From: Leptolyngbya sp. KIOST-1
Lineage (GTDB): Bacteria; Cyanobacteriota; Cyanobacteriia; Phormidesmidales; Phormidesmidaceae
NCBI RefSeq assembly: GCF_000763385.1
Contig: NZ_JQFA01000002.1
Location: forward strand, 2,852,001-2,916,000
Direction of reading: 5' to 3'
DNA length: 64,000 nucleotides
The translations under genes and the position numbers were made by a program. Positions 21,082 through 30,390 of this stretch are shown piece by piece; the first letter of the stretch is position 1, and each line of letters begins with the position of its first letter. A model generated the notes under the pieces. The model had not been told where the DNA came from. It saw only the letters and a list, made by a program, of their open reading frames with translations, and did no database searches.

Positions 21082-22268
21082 CGCGATCGCTGCCCTTGAC
21101 CCGCCGCCCCCTGCTGGGGGGACTGCTGGCCCTAGCGCTGCTGCTGGGGTTGCTGGTGCTGGGAGGTCCCACCGCCAGCCAACTCGAAAGCGGGTCGACC
21201 TGGCACCGCGGCCCGGCGGGCTACAGCGCCTGGTACGAGTCCCTGGAGCAGCAGGGCATTGCGGTGCAGCGGTGGCAGCGCCCCATCGAGGCTCTGATCG
21301 AACAGCTGGAGGGGGTAGAGGATGCCACCATTACCCTGGTGCAGAGTTCTCCCGCTGGTGCAGAAACCCTGGTGGCGGTGCTGCCCGACTTTGTGGACAG
21401 GGGGAGATTGCCCGATCTGCTGCCCTGGATGCCCGCCTGGGTAGAGGCCGGCCACCGGCTGGTGATCCTGGGGGTCAAAACCCCGGTCACGGCGGCTCCT
21501 TTTTCTCAAACGCTAACCAGCGAGGCCGGGGCGGTGCAGATCGACACCCGCCGCCGCTACAGCCAGGGGGCCACCCTGGGAATCGATCTGGAAGATGCCT
21601 ACGGGGCCGTTGTCTGGCAACAGTCCTTTGGTGCGGGGCCGGTGACGCTGGTGGCCACGCCCCACCTGGGGGCCAACGCCTACCTCAACCAGCCCGGCAA
21701 CTTTGCGCTGCTGACGGAGCTGGTGGCCGGGGGGCGCGTGTGGATAGATGAATACCTGCACGGCTATCGAGACCAGGGGGCGATCGCAGCAGACCTCGGT
21801 GGCGACAGCTGGATCAACTACCTGGCCCGTACTCCCCTGGTGATTCTGTTTGCCCAGGCCCTGGCCCTCACCCTAATTGCCCTACTGGCCTACAACCATC
21901 GACTGGGGCGGCGGCGATCGCTGGCGACGCCTTCCCTGGACAACAGCCGCGCCTACATTCAGGCCCTAGCCGGGGTGCTGCACAAGGCGAACAGCCACGA
22001 CTTCGTGGTGCAGACCGTCAGCCAGGCCGAGCGTCTTCAGCTGCAAAAAGCTCTAGGCCTGGGCTCCATGCCGCTGCCCATCGAGCAGGTGCAAAGGGCC
22101 TGGGATGAGCGGCCTGACTGTCCTGCGATCGATCTGGCCGCCCTCCTCCGCCCGCCTCTGCCCAGAACCGAAAGCCAGCTACGCGATTGGCTGAAGCGGG
22201 TACAATCCCTTCATTACCCCGACGATACCACCAGAGACACCACAGGAGACACCAGCGGGCATGACTGA
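21078..22268 (+). CDS. DUF4350 domain membrane protein
   Basis: A 396-residue protein starting with GTG at 21078. One N-terminal span (about 11-30) precedes a Rossmann-like extracytoplasmic domain (GPAGYSAWYESLEQQGIAVQRW, then VEAGHRLVILGV), and a second span lies near 258-275 (LVILFAQALALTLIALLAYN). The DUF4350 domain is related to glutamine-amidotransferase-like folds that lost catalysis. A cytosolic helical tail of about 120 residues (DFVVQTVSQAERLQLQKALG) may contact the MoxR ATPase. Overlaps the next gene by eight bases. Confidence 0.82.
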   Translation: MTRSLPLTRRPLLGGLLALALLLGLLVLGGPTASQLESGSTWHRGPAGYSAWYESLEQQGIAVQRWQRPIEALIEQLEGVEDATITLVQSSPAGAETLVAVLPDFVDRGRLPDLLPWMPAWVEAGHRLVILGVKTPVTAAPFSQTLTSEAGAVQIDTRRRYSQGATLGIDLEDAYGAVVWQQSFGAGPVTLVATPHLGANAYLNQPGNFALLTELVAGGRVWIDEYLHGYRDQGAIAADLGGDSWINYLARTPLVILFAQALALTLIALLAYNHRLGRRRSLATPSLDNSRAYIQALAGVLHKANSHDFVVQTVSQAERLQLQKALGLGSMPLPIEQVQRAWDERPDCPAIDLAALLRPPLPRTESQLRDWLKRVQSLHYPDDTTRDTTGDTSGHD

Positions 22269-23259
22269 GCGCCAGAGTGATCAACAGCGTGACCGCCAGA
22301 GCGATCGCCAGAGGGAACTACAGGGGGCGATCGCCCGCATTGGCACCACCCTCAGCGGCGTAGTGGTGGGGCAAGAACCCCTGGTACAGGAGCTACTGGT
22401 GGCCCTGCTGGCGGGGGGGCACGTCATTCTCGAGGGGGTGCCCGGCACCGGCAAAACCCTGCTGGTACGCGCCCTGGCCCGGCTAATTCAGGCCGACTTT
22501 GGCCGTATTCAGCTCACCCCTGACATTCTGCCGTCGGATATTTCGGGTACCAATGTGTTTGACCTCACCAGCCGCACCTTCACCCTCAAGAAGGGGCCTG
22601 TCTTTACCCAGGTGCTGCTGGCCGACGAGATCAACCGCACTCCGCCCAAAACCCAGTCGGCTCTGCTGGAGGCGATGGAGGAACAGCAGGTGACGCTGGA
22701 CGGCACCAGCCACGCCCTGCCCGACCTGTTTTGGGTCGTCGCTACCCAGAACCCGCTGGAGTTTGAGGGCACCTACCCCCTGCCCGAGGCCCAGCTCGAT
22801 CGCTTTTTGTTCAAACTGGTGGTGGGCTACCCGGCCCCGGCGGCGGAGAAGCAGATGCTGCTCAACGCCCAGGCTGGGTTTGAGGCCAAACGCCTCGACA
22901 TTGGCCAGCTCAAGCCGATCGCCGCCGCCAGCCACATCCTCGCCGCCCGTCAGGCGGTCAAGGCTGTGCCCGTGCAGGAATCGATTCTCGACTATCTGCT
23001 GGCCCTGGCTCACAAGACCCGCCAGCACCCGGATCTGGAACTGGGCACCTCGCCCCGTTCCACCGTGCAGTGGCTGGCCGCCTGCAAAGCCCACGCCTGG
23101 CTCCACGGCCAGGAGTTTGTCACCCCCGACAATGTGAAGGCCGTAGCCCTGCCCCTGCTGCGCCATCGGCTGATGCTGGGGGCTGAGGCTCAGCTGGATG
23201 GGTTGAACTGCGATCGCGTCATTCAGTCCGTGCTTGACAGCGTGGCGGTGCCTCGCTGA
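22261..23259 (+). CDS. MoxR-family AAA+ ATPase
   Basis: A 332-residue AAA+ protein. Walker A is GVPGTGKT (59-66), Walker B VLLADEINR (118-126), sensor 1 VVATQNP, and LPEAQLDRFLF supplies the arginine-finger region. The N-terminus is hydrophilic and repetitive (QSDQQRDRQSDRQRE). MoxR ATPases work as chaperones together with DUF58 or VWA proteins; here the DUF58 gene follows with the ATG/TGA overlap. It is the third gene of the operon 20491-24581. Confidence 0.92.
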   Translation: MTERQSDQQRDRQSDRQRELQGAIARIGTTLSGVVVGQEPLVQELLVALLAGGHVILEGVPGTGKTLLVRALARLIQADFGRIQLTPDILPSDISGTNVFDLTSRTFTLKKGPVFTQVLLADEINRTPPKTQSALLEAMEEQQVTLDGTSHALPDLFWVVATQNPLEFEGTYPLPEAQLDRFLFKLVVGYPAPAAEKQMLLNAQAGFEAKRLDIGQLKPIAAASHILAARQAVKAVPVQESILDYLLALAHKTRQHPDLELGTSPRSTVQWLAACKAHAWLHGQEFVTPDNVKAVALPLLRHRLMLGAEAQLDGLNCDRVIQSVLDSVAVPR

Positions 23260-24581
23260 TGGCGATCGTTCCCACCGGGCGCACCTACGGACTGCTGCTG
23301 GCAGGAGGCGTTGTCGCCACCCTGCTGACCAACTTCGTCGGCGCGCCCAATCGCCTCGCCGTTGCCCTGCTGGCCCTGCTTCTGTTCGACGGGGCCGTTC
23401 TGGCGGTGATGTGGTGGGACGGATTCCGCGTCAAATCCCGCCGCGCCAGCATCAGGCGCGATCCCTTGCACCGACTCTCGATTGGACGCGACAACCCAAT
23501 CTCGCTGCACGGTGAATCCTCCAGCCCGGTGCGCCTGCGCCTGTTCGACAATTACCCCACCGAGTTCGGCGGTACCCCCATGCCCCTAGAGCTTTCCCTC
23601 AGCGCTCAGGAGCCCGAAACCATTGCCTACACCGTTCATCCTCAGCAGCGGGGAGAGTACCTCTGGGGCGATCTGCAAATTCAGCAGCGCAGCCCCCTGG
23701 GCCTGGCCTGGGCCGACTGGACGGTGCCCGCCGCCGAAACCGTCGCCATTTACCCCGACCTGATCGGACTGAATCAACTCTCTGTAAAACTGGCGCTGCA
23801 AGCCACCGGCACCCTGAAGCAAAAGCGGCGCATGGGGGTGGGCACCGAGTTTGCCGAGCTGCGCGAGTATGGTACCGGCGACGACCTGCGGTTTGTAGAC
23901 TGGAAGGCCACCGCCCGCCTCAGCCAGCCCCTGGTGCGGGTGCTGGAGCCCGAGCGCGAGCAGACCCTATTGATTCTTTTGGATCGCGGTCGACTGATGA
24001 CGGCTCAGGTGCAGGGGCTGACCCGCTTCGACTGGGGCCTGAATGCGGCGCTGGCGCTGGCGCTGGCAGGGGTGAGCCGGGGCGATCGCGTCGGCCTGGG
24101 TGTATTCGATCGCACCCTCCACACCTGGATTCCCCCCCGGGGCGGTCGCACCGACTTTCAGCAGATGATCGAACGCCTCACCCCCATCGAGCCGGTGCTC
24201 GAAGAATCCGACTATCTGGCCGCCGCCACCCACGCCGCCCAGCAGCAGCACCGCCGCTCCCTGGTGGTAATCATTACCGACATTGTGGATGAGACCGCCA
24301 GCGCCGAACTGCTCTCGGCCCTGGCCCGGCTGCGCCCCCGCCACCTGCCTTTTTGCATTACCCTGCGCGATCCGGCGATCGATCGCCAGGCCCATCAGCC
24401 CACCGCCGAGGTCGATGCCGCCTACCAAAGGGCCGTTGCCCTAGACTTGCTCAGCCAGCGAGAAGCCGCCTTTGCCCGCCTGAAGCGGCGCGGCGTGCTG
24501 GTGCTCGATGCCCCGGCCCACCAGATCTCAGACCCGCTGGTGGAGAGCTACCTGCGCATCAAGAGCCAGGGCAAACTGTAA
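23259..24581 (+). CDS. DUF58 domain protein
   Basis: A 440-residue protein with two N-terminal spans (about 6-25 and 30-48) and the DUF58 domain centred on GTGDDLRFVDWKATARLSQPLVRVLEPE (about 205-232). A VWA-like fold follows (TLLILLDRGRLM, with the MIDAS motif partly degraded to LDRGR). Shares one base with the MoxR stop (TGATG). Partner of MoxR in a presumed envelope or secretion function. Closes the operon. Confidence 0.88.
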   Translation: MAIVPTGRTYGLLLAGGVVATLLTNFVGAPNRLAVALLALLLFDGAVLAVMWWDGFRVKSRRASIRRDPLHRLSIGRDNPISLHGESSSPVRLRLFDNYPTEFGGTPMPLELSLSAQEPETIAYTVHPQQRGEYLWGDLQIQQRSPLGLAWADWTVPAAETVAIYPDLIGLNQLSVKLALQATGTLKQKRRMGVGTEFAELREYGTGDDLRFVDWKATARLSQPLVRVLEPEREQTLLILLDRGRLMTAQVQGLTRFDWGLNAALALALAGVSRGDRVGLGVFDRTLHTWIPPRGGRTDFQQMIERLTPIEPVLEESDYLAAATHAAQQQHRRSLVVIITDIVDETASAELLSALARLRPRHLPFCITLRDPAIDRQAHQPTAEVDAAYQRAVALDLLSQREAAFARLKRRGVLVLDAPAHQISDPLVESYLRIKSQGKL

Positions 24582-24663
24582 AGCTTAGTAGCATCCATAG
24601 GTCATGGCTTACCATCAGAAGGGTAGCTGTAGCCAGTTTGATGGAGCCATAGATAGAAGTCCT

Positions 24664-24957
24664 ATGATTGCCCAGCCCCAGGTCTCCCGCACCTACTCAC
24701 CAGAGGAATACCTCGGCTTAGAGGTCGCTTCTGAGTTTCGCCATGAATACATTGATGGAGAGATCGTGCCCATGACTGGCGGTACGCCCAATCACAATCG
24801 CATCATCCGCAATCTCTGCACGGCGCTAACCATCGGTTTGCAAGTCCAGGATTTGGAGATTTTCGTGGCCGATCAGCGCCTCTGGATTCCCGGCGCTGGT
24901 CTGTTAAGAGGAGATACATTGAACCCCTCTCATGCAGAGGAGTTCCTGGGTGGATAG
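24664..24957 (+). pseudogene. Uma2-family gene cut by an insertion sequence
   Basis: The first 76 codons match the Uma2 (DUF820) restriction-endonuclease-like family: YSPEEYLGLEVASEFRHEYIDGE, PNHNRIIRNL, and FVADQRLWIP. After residue 76 (24891) the frame runs into the insertion sequence and stops at 24957. The catalytic second half (PDVxV...) is absent, and it is not found on the far side of the element, so part of the gene was lost too. Uma2 proteins have an PD-(D/E)XK fold and are often present in dozens of copies in cyanobacteria. Confidence 0.8.
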
Positions 24958-25963
24958 CGGGCGAGTACACAGGTCGATCGCCATTGCCGGAGTTGTCCGT
25001 TTGCCAAGTTCCCAATGGGGCCTGACCCAATTAATTATGGAGAATCCTCTGACCCTCTAAGGCCCGCTGCAATCCATCCCGAGTCTTGGCGGAGAGATTT
25101 TGACGCCGACGATAAGCGCTGCATCGCCGTCTCAGAGCAGCATTGTGAGCCTCATTATGATTCGCATGCACCTCAGCCAGTAGGCTAATAGCGGTGTAGG
25201 GATGCTCTGGCCTCACCCAGACGACCCGCCTGAGACCTTGAGACCCCCTTTGATTTTCATCGCCACTTCCAGGCCATGCCGCCAGACTTTGCGGGTACGG
25301 TACCGACTGGGACACTCCCGTAGGGCCAGATACACGCTGGCCAAGTCCCACAACGCTTTGGCATAGCGGGGTTCTCCGTCGGTAAACCAGCGAATGAACG
25401 GGCAGCCTTTGGCCCACTGCCAGGCCTGTTGGGTTCCCCGTTGAAACAGCAGTTCGTCTTTGTGCCCGGCCATCGTGGACACCCAGTAGCGGCTCTGGCG
25501 GTCAATAAAGTGAATGGTCCAGCCCTCAGAACTAGCGGGGGGGAAGGTTCTCGCCCACGCGAGTGTAGACTTCATCGCCTTCCAGCGTCACCTCTCGACC
25601 GCTTGGGGCTGGCGGCGACCAGGCATCCGCCTGACGGGCTAAGCGCTCTTCCCACCGCAGAATGGTAGAGTGCGACGCCCCAAACAGGCGGCCAGTCGCT
25701 CGTATCCCCAGGCCTTCGCGACCATTGAGGGCGGTCGCAACCACTGAACTTGGGGTGCGCAGGCGAGCCATCGGGGTGCCGGTTCGGTGATTAAAGCACT
25801 TGCTGCACCCCTTACAGCGATAGCGCTGAAGCACCGGGCCGTCCGAAAGCGACTCTCGCCCGTTTTTGACAACTTGTTGGCTCTGGCAGTGAGGACAATC
25901 CATCAGTCTGAAGTAGTTGCACTACAGCCATTTTACTTATCAACGCCTAGCAGACCAGTGCCC
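24892..25963 (-). mobile_element. IS1-family insertion sequence, inactive
   Basis: About 1.07 kb with imperfect terminal inverted repeats: inward from the left GGCGCTGGTCTGTTAAG, inward from the right GGGCACTGGTCTGCTAGG. It interrupts the Uma2 gene on the left and ends about 15 bases before the arsR stop on the right. I see no matching target duplication at the two ends, which fits a later deletion of neighbouring DNA. It carries one transposase gene, broken by frameshifts. Confidence 0.78.
24904..25903 (-). pseudogene. frameshifted IS1-family transposase
   Basis: Reading from 25903: a zinc-finger and helix-turn-helix part (MDCPHCQSQQVVKNG, then GLGIRATGRLFGASHSTILRWEERL) leads into the catalytic part (LEGDEVYTRVGENLPP). 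The first break is at a run of seven C near 25540; the next frame gives SEGWTIHFIDRQSRYW and FTDGEPRYAKALWDL. A second break is at five G near 25255, giving VWVRPEHPYTAI and NHNEAHNAALRRRCSAYRRRQN. A third, a four-base excess near 25030, leads to NWVRPHWELGKRTTPAMAIDLCTRPLSTQELL and a TAA at 24904. Three breaks mean it is dead. Confidence 0.85.
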
Positions 25964-25977
25964 AATCGCCTACCCAC

Positions 25978-26376
25978 CTAACCCTGACGAAACGCCTCCA
26001 GGTGGGCAATCTGTTCAGACTGCTGCTGAATTTGCACCGACAGCGAGTCACACACCAACTCACACAGCTCGAACACAAAGCCGCTGGCAATCTGGTAATA
26101 CACGCACACGCCCTGCTGCTGGCGCTTTACAATGCCCGCCTGAGCCAGTATCTTCAGGTGCTTGGATACGTTAGCCTGCCCCAGCCCAGTGAACTCAATG
26201 ATTTCGGTGACGTTTTTTTGCCCGGTTTTGAGGGCGCAGACAATTTGCAGTCTACTCGACTCCGACAACACCTTAAAAAAGTCGGCCACCAACTGTAGCG
26301 TTTCCGGCGACAGCCTCACCAGCCGACAGTCATCATCGAGGCTAGAGGCTGGCAAAACTGAGGAAGGAGGGGCCAT
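25978..26376 (-). CDS. ArsR/SmtB-family transcriptional regulator
   Basis: A 132-residue winged-helix protein. The recognition region is VTEIIEFTGLGQANVSKHLKILAQAGIVKRQQQGVCVYYQIAS (about 55-97). Few cysteines are present: C17 near the start, C47, C91 and C105 and C109 near the end. The classical metal motif ELCVCDL is not seen; ALKTGQKNV stands in its place, so it may sense through other residues or something other than metal. A palindrome at 26424-26435 lies 48 bases upstream and could be its operator. Confidence 0.85.
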   Translation of the reverse strand: MAPPSSVLPASSLDDDCRLVRLSPETLQLVADFFKVLSESSRLQIVCALKTGQKNVTEIIEFTGLGQANVSKHLKILAQAGIVKRQQQGVCVYYQIASGFVFELCELVCDSLSVQIQQQSEQIAHLEAFRQG

Positions 26377-26423
26377 AGGCGAACAAACCAGGGAACTGGG
26401 TCAGAGAGGAAGGCAGTATCTAT

Positions 26424-26435
26424 TACTGATCAGTA
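26424..26435. promoter_or_regulatory. palindrome upstream of arsR-type gene
   Basis: TACTGATCAGTA is a perfect 12-base palindrome between the regulator start (26376) and the ABC permease end (26517). Position and symmetry suit autoregulation by the ArsR-type protein. It is short, so chance is possible. Confidence 0.5.
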
Positions 26436-26516
26436 GTATACCAACATTGGTCGGCGTTATTGGTCAGGGACCAGGGCAAATAGTGACGGGTTTCCCCACC
26501 AATCACTGCTTACGCC

Positions 26517-27383
26517 TTACCCCTTCACGCCGCTGCCCGTCTCGGTAGGAACGATGTATCGCTGTAGCAGAATGAAGACCGCGATCGCAGGTAGCACCGA
26601 CAAAATTGACCCCGCTGCAATCAGCCGCCAGTCGAGCGAAAAGCTGCCCGCCAGCCGGGCCACCCCCAGAGGCAGGGTATAGCGCTCGGGGCGATCGAGC
26701 AAAATCAGCGGCCAGAGAAATTCGCCCCAGGTGCCGATAAACACGAAGATGCCCAGCGTCACCAGGGCCGGGCGAGTGGCGGGCAGCATCACGTTCCACC
26801 AGATGCCCAGGTCAGAGCAGCCATCCATGCGGGCGGCCTCCTCCAGTTCCTTGGGCACCCCCTGAAACGCCTGGCGCATGAGAAAAATGCCGAAGGCCGA
26901 GGCCAGGTAGGGCAGCACCAGCCCCAGGTAGGTGTTTCGCAGGCCCAGGTTGACCGCCAGAATGTACAGCGGAATCATCACCACCTGAAACGGAATCATG
27001 ATCGTGGCCACGATCAGCGCCAGCAGGGTATCGCGGCCCCAAAACACCAGTCGGGCCAGGGGGTAGGCCGCCAGCGAGCACAGCAGCAGGTTGGCCGCCA
27101 CCGTCAGCACCGCCACGATGGTGCTGTTGAGAAAGTACTGGCCAAAGGGGTTGGTCTGCCACACCTGGCGGTAGTTGGCCAACGTCGGCTGCTGGGGCAG
27201 TAGCTGGGGCGGAGTGGCCAGCAGGTTTTCGGTTGGCCCTTTGAAGGAGGTGCTGAGCAGCCACAGCAGGGGGAATACCATCACCAGGGCGATCGCCAGC
27301 AGCAGCGCATAGATACCCACATTGCGCCAGTGGGGCCACTGGATGATTCTTTGCAGGAGTGGAGGATACTTAGCGCCTTGCAT
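26517..27383 (-). CDS. carbohydrate ABC transporter permease (MalG type)
   Basis: A 288-residue inner-membrane permease with six predicted spans. The EAA loop that contacts the ATPase is EEAARMDGCSDLGIWWNVMLPATRP (about 190-214). Start at 27383 follows GGAGAT at a suitable distance; a TTG fifteen bases earlier is less likely. It should work with a MalF-type partner, a binding protein and an ATPase, none of which are in this window. Substrate cannot be told: sugars or glycerol phosphate derivatives are usual. Confidence 0.88.
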   Translation of the reverse strand: MQGAKYPPLLQRIIQWPHWRNVGIYALLLAIALVMVFPLLWLLSTSFKGPTENLLATPPQLLPQQPTLANYRQVWQTNPFGQYFLNSTIVAVLTVAANLLLCSLAAYPLARLVFWGRDTLLALIVATIMIPFQVVMIPLYILAVNLGLRNTYLGLVLPYLASAFGIFLMRQAFQGVPKELEEAARMDGCSDLGIWWNVMLPATRPALVTLGIFVFIGTWGEFLWPLILLDRPERYTLPLGVARLAGSFSLDWRLIAAGSILSVLPAIAVFILLQRYIVPTETGSGVKG

Positions 27384-27476
27384 CACGAGTATCTCCAATC
27401 AGGCAGAACTAGCTCCCGGGGTACTTGAAGAACCCTGGGAGCTGATAGGCAAGTAATCATCCTTGATGCCATTGTC

Positions 27477-28352
27477 TTACCCCAGTGGCAGCTCTTGCAG
27501 CAGCCAAAACCCGGCGAAGGAGTCGCTCTCGGGGCTGGCCTGGATACCGATGAAGTGCACCTGGTTGGCCTTGGCTTTAGCGGACTCGAAGGCCTGGGCT
27601 TCGGCCAGCAGGCCAGCGTTAGGTAAACCCGCCAAAATCCAGCTGTCAGCGGCCCCGGTTTCCAGCACGATCGCGGGGTTTTTGCTGGCCTCAATCCGCC
27701 AGTAGGCCAGCTCCAGACCCGACATCCAGGCGGACAGGGCCGAGGCGCGCGGGGAAAAAATCAGCAGTCCCGGAATTGGGGTGTCGGGGTTCAGGTTCGC
27801 CATATCCAGCGGGAACGACTCACCAAAGTCGATCTCCCACTCGGGCAGATCGGCAAAGGCGGCGGCTTCCAGGGTGACAAAGGCCCACTTTTGGCCCAAC
27901 AGGGCGTCGGGCAGCGGCTGGGGATTCGGGGGCGGGGCCGCCACCGAAGGGGAGGGGGCGCTGTTATAGCCCTCCATCTGGGGGTAGACGGTCTGGTTGC
28001 GATCGCGCAGCCACCGCTGCAGGGCCACCGTACGCCGACTGGGCCGGGCTGGAATACCCGCCTCTTCGCAGGCCCGCAAAATCATATTTTGCATCTGGTA
28101 GCGAAAGTAGCGAATCCGGCTGGGGGGAGCAATGCCCTGGCTGGTCGCCTCGGCGATCGCCTCTTCGATCGCCCCCTTCAACGAAATCGAGTTGACCTCG
28201 CTGCTGGGCAGAAACTTGCTGTAGCGGAACAGCCGCTCGGCATCTGCGCCCGTACCCACCAGCCCTTCGCACAGCAGCACTTCCCAGAGCTTCTTTTGGT
28301 TGTCATCCAGCACGGGCCGGGAGTAAAAGTCGAGTTCCCAAACGGTGCCCAT
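27477..28352 (-). CDS. Tab2/Atab2-family RNA-binding protein
   Basis: A 291-residue protein opening with GTVWELDFYSRPVLDDNQKKLWEVLLC, the signature of the Tab2 family (DUF1092). In Chlamydomonas Tab2 is needed for translation of psaB, and Arabidopsis ATAB2 for photosystem I and II mRNAs; cyanobacterial orthologs are known but less studied. A proline-rich linker at about 132-150 divides the two halves. It starts five bases after the stop of the S1-domain gene, so the two are one operon. Confidence 0.88.
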   Translation of the reverse strand: MGTVWELDFYSRPVLDDNQKKLWEVLLCEGLVGTGADAERLFRYSKFLPSSEVNSISLKGAIEEAIAEATSQGIAPPSRIRYFRYQMQNMILRACEEAGIPARPSRRTVALQRWLRDRNQTVYPQMEGYNSAPSPSVAAPPPNPQPLPDALLGQKWAFVTLEAAAFADLPEWEIDFGESFPLDMANLNPDTPIPGLLIFSPRASALSAWMSGLELAYWRIEASKNPAIVLETGAADSWILAGLPNAGLLAEAQAFESAKAKANQVHFIGIQASPESDSFAGFWLLQELPLG

Positions 28353-28357
28353 GGTGG

Positions 28358-29236
28358 TTAGGCCTCGCTCTCGGCCAGCACTTTGCTGACATCGCCCAGG
28401 CGGTTTTCGGCGTCGGCAAACACCGCCTCAGGCTCTTTGAGCAGTTCTCCGGGGTACTTTTCCAACACTTTGGTGGACAGGGAAATGCGGTTGCGATCGG
28501 GGTCTAGCCCCACAACCACCGCCTTGACCGACTGGCCCACCTTCAGCACCGTGGGCAGCGACTCGACGTAGTTTTTGCTGATTTGCTTGATGTGCAGCAA
28601 GCCGCTAATGCCGTCAAACTCCACAAAGGCACCAAAGGGTTTGAGGCTGGCCACGGTGCCCTCGATCAGCTGGCCCAGCTCCAGGGTGCTCATTACCTGG
28701 CTGCGGGCGGCCAGCCTGGCCGACATCACCAGCTTGTTGGCACCGGGGTTGACCTCCAAGAAGCCCACGGTGAGCCGCTGGCCCACGGCATCGGCCAAGT
28801 TTTCGTAGGAGCGGCCCAGGTGCGATCGCGGCACAAACCCGCGCAGCCCCTCCACGTCAACCGTTACGCCGCCCTTGTTGTAGCCCGTCACCTTTACCTC
28901 CAGCACCTCGCTGGCTTCGGCCTGCTGGGCCAGCTTATCCCACAGCTGCTTGAGCTGGAGCTTGCGAATCGACAGCAGCACCTGACCATCGGCATCCTGG
29001 TCGCGGATCACCTGGAAAGAATACTCAGCGCCGGGTTCGAGCACCCCCTCCAGGGAGGTAACGGCTCGCACCGCTGCCTCGCGAATGGGCAAGAAGGCCG
29101 CCGACTTACCGCCAATATCGACAGTTGCCCCGTCGGAGGCGAAGGAGATCACGGTACCCCGCACGGTGCTGCCCACCTGAAAATCGTAATCGTGGGCTTC
29201 GAGGGCTTTGGCAAAATCTTCGGCGGAAAAAGTCAA
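28358..29236 (-). CDS. S1-domain protein, ribosomal protein S1b type
   Basis: A 292-residue protein with three S1 domains: about 20-90 (GSTVRGTVISFASDGATVDIGGKSAAFLP), 105-175 and 190-262 (GQLIEGTVASLKPFGAFVEFDGISGLLHI). This is the short S1 form of cyanobacteria (S1b/Nbp1 type) rather than the six-domain enterobacterial S1. It binds mRNA and may help start translation of leaders lacking Shine-Dalgarno sites. It lies five bases upstream of the Tab2 gene on the same strand. Confidence 0.87.
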   Translation of the reverse strand: MTFSAEDFAKALEAHDYDFQVGSTVRGTVISFASDGATVDIGGKSAAFLPIREAAVRAVTSLEGVLEPGAEYSFQVIRDQDADGQVLLSIRKLQLKQLWDKLAQQAEASEVLEVKVTGYNKGGVTVDVEGLRGFVPRSHLGRSYENLADAVGQRLTVGFLEVNPGANKLVMSARLAARSQVMSTLELGQLIEGTVASLKPFGAFVEFDGISGLLHIKQISKNYVESLPTVLKVGQSVKAVVVGLDPDRNRISLSTKVLEKYPGELLKEPEAVFADAENRLGDVSKVLAESEA

Positions 29237-29493
29237 GGCTGAGGCTCCTGGACAAAAACACAGTTAGGCTAATTGTCTACTATACAATGCCATCCCTGGG
29301 CTAGCTGTGGGGCAGGGTGGCCAGACCCACTCAGGCCGCCTCTCCGCTGGTCATCCTGGTCTAGCCTCAGGGGTGTAGCTTCAGGGCGATCGTCCCCGTG
29401 GGGCAGAATTGTCATGCCACGGCTGCAGCGTTACGGCATCGAGGGGCCAGACCCTTTACAATGACTCCGAAAGGATGTGAGCCCCCGACAGCA

Positions 29494-30177
29494 ATGGCCG
29501 ACGAGCAGTTTAGTTTGTTTGAAGCAGGCGCAGAACCCAGCGGGATCGACTTCGATGCCATCCCCACCAGCGCCAAGGTGCCCATTCCCACCGGTATTTA
29601 CCCCGACCTGGAGACCCTAGGCACCCACTGTCGGGGCTGTCTGCGCTGCGATCTGGCCGAGACCCGCACCCATGTGGTAGTCAGCCGGGGCAGCCCAACC
29701 GCTCCGGTTTTGATTATCGGAGAAGGCCCAGGGCAGCAGGAGGACGAGCAGGGACTCCCTTTTGTGGGCAAGTCGGGCCAGCTGCTCGAGAAGATTTTGG
29801 CCTCAGTGCGCTTCGATACCGAGAAGGACGTCTACATCTGCAACATTGTCAAATGCCGCCCACCGGAGAACCGCGTGCCCACCGCCGACGAAGTGGCGGC
29901 CTGCAAAGGCTACCTGCTGGAGCAAATTCGCATGGTTGACCCCAAAATTATTCTGCTGACCGGGGCAACGGCGGTCAAAGGGCTGTTGGGCATCAAGTCG
30001 GGCATCAGCAAAATTCGTGGCGAATGGATGGAGTGGGAGGGCCGCCTGTGCATGCCCATCTTTCACCCCGCCTACCTGCTGCGCAACCCCTCGCGTGATA
30101 AGGGCAGCCCCAAGTGGCTGATGTGGCAGGACATTCAGGCGGTGCGGGCCAAGGTAAACGAGCTGGCGGGTAGCTGA
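29494..30177 (+). CDS. udg: family 4 uracil-DNA glycosylase
   Basis: A 227-residue glycosylase that removes uracil from DNA, with a 4Fe-4S cluster. Active-site motif GEGPGQQEDEQGLPFVGKSGQLL is followed by NIVKCRPPENR and the late motif HPAYLLRNPSRDKG. Cysteines for the cluster are CRGCLRC (46-52), the C of NIVKC and the C of AACKGYL. Start at 29494 (MADEQFSLF) is preferred to 29461, which has no ribosome site; AAGGA lies 18 bases upstream. Divergent from the S1b-Tab2 operon. Confidence 0.93.
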   Translation: MADEQFSLFEAGAEPSGIDFDAIPTSAKVPIPTGIYPDLETLGTHCRGCLRCDLAETRTHVVVSRGSPTAPVLIIGEGPGQQEDEQGLPFVGKSGQLLEKILASVRFDTEKDVYICNIVKCRPPENRVPTADEVAACKGYLLEQIRMVDPKIILLTGATAVKGLLGIKSGISKIRGEWMEWEGRLCMPIFHPAYLLRNPSRDKGSPKWLMWQDIQAVRAKVNELAGS

Positions 30178-30390
30178 GGGCATCCGACGGCTGGGGTTCG
30201 GCTTTCAATACCAGAGGCCAGGGAAATCTCTGACAGAATAGATAAGTAGTTAAGCGCCGTAGAACGGGCTTAGGGTCTCAGGTTTCAGGTCTAGGGCAAA
30301 AGCTTAAACCCAAAACTTTAGACTCCATGACATTAACCCAATCGCCTAGCGACCTGCTCACGTTACCTGGGATACAACAAGGAGACTTTA

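Noticed and set aside
25530..25550. Run of seven C in the transposase as a programmed or phase-variable frameshift
   Set aside because: Two more frame breaks lie downstream, so slippage at this run would not restore the protein.
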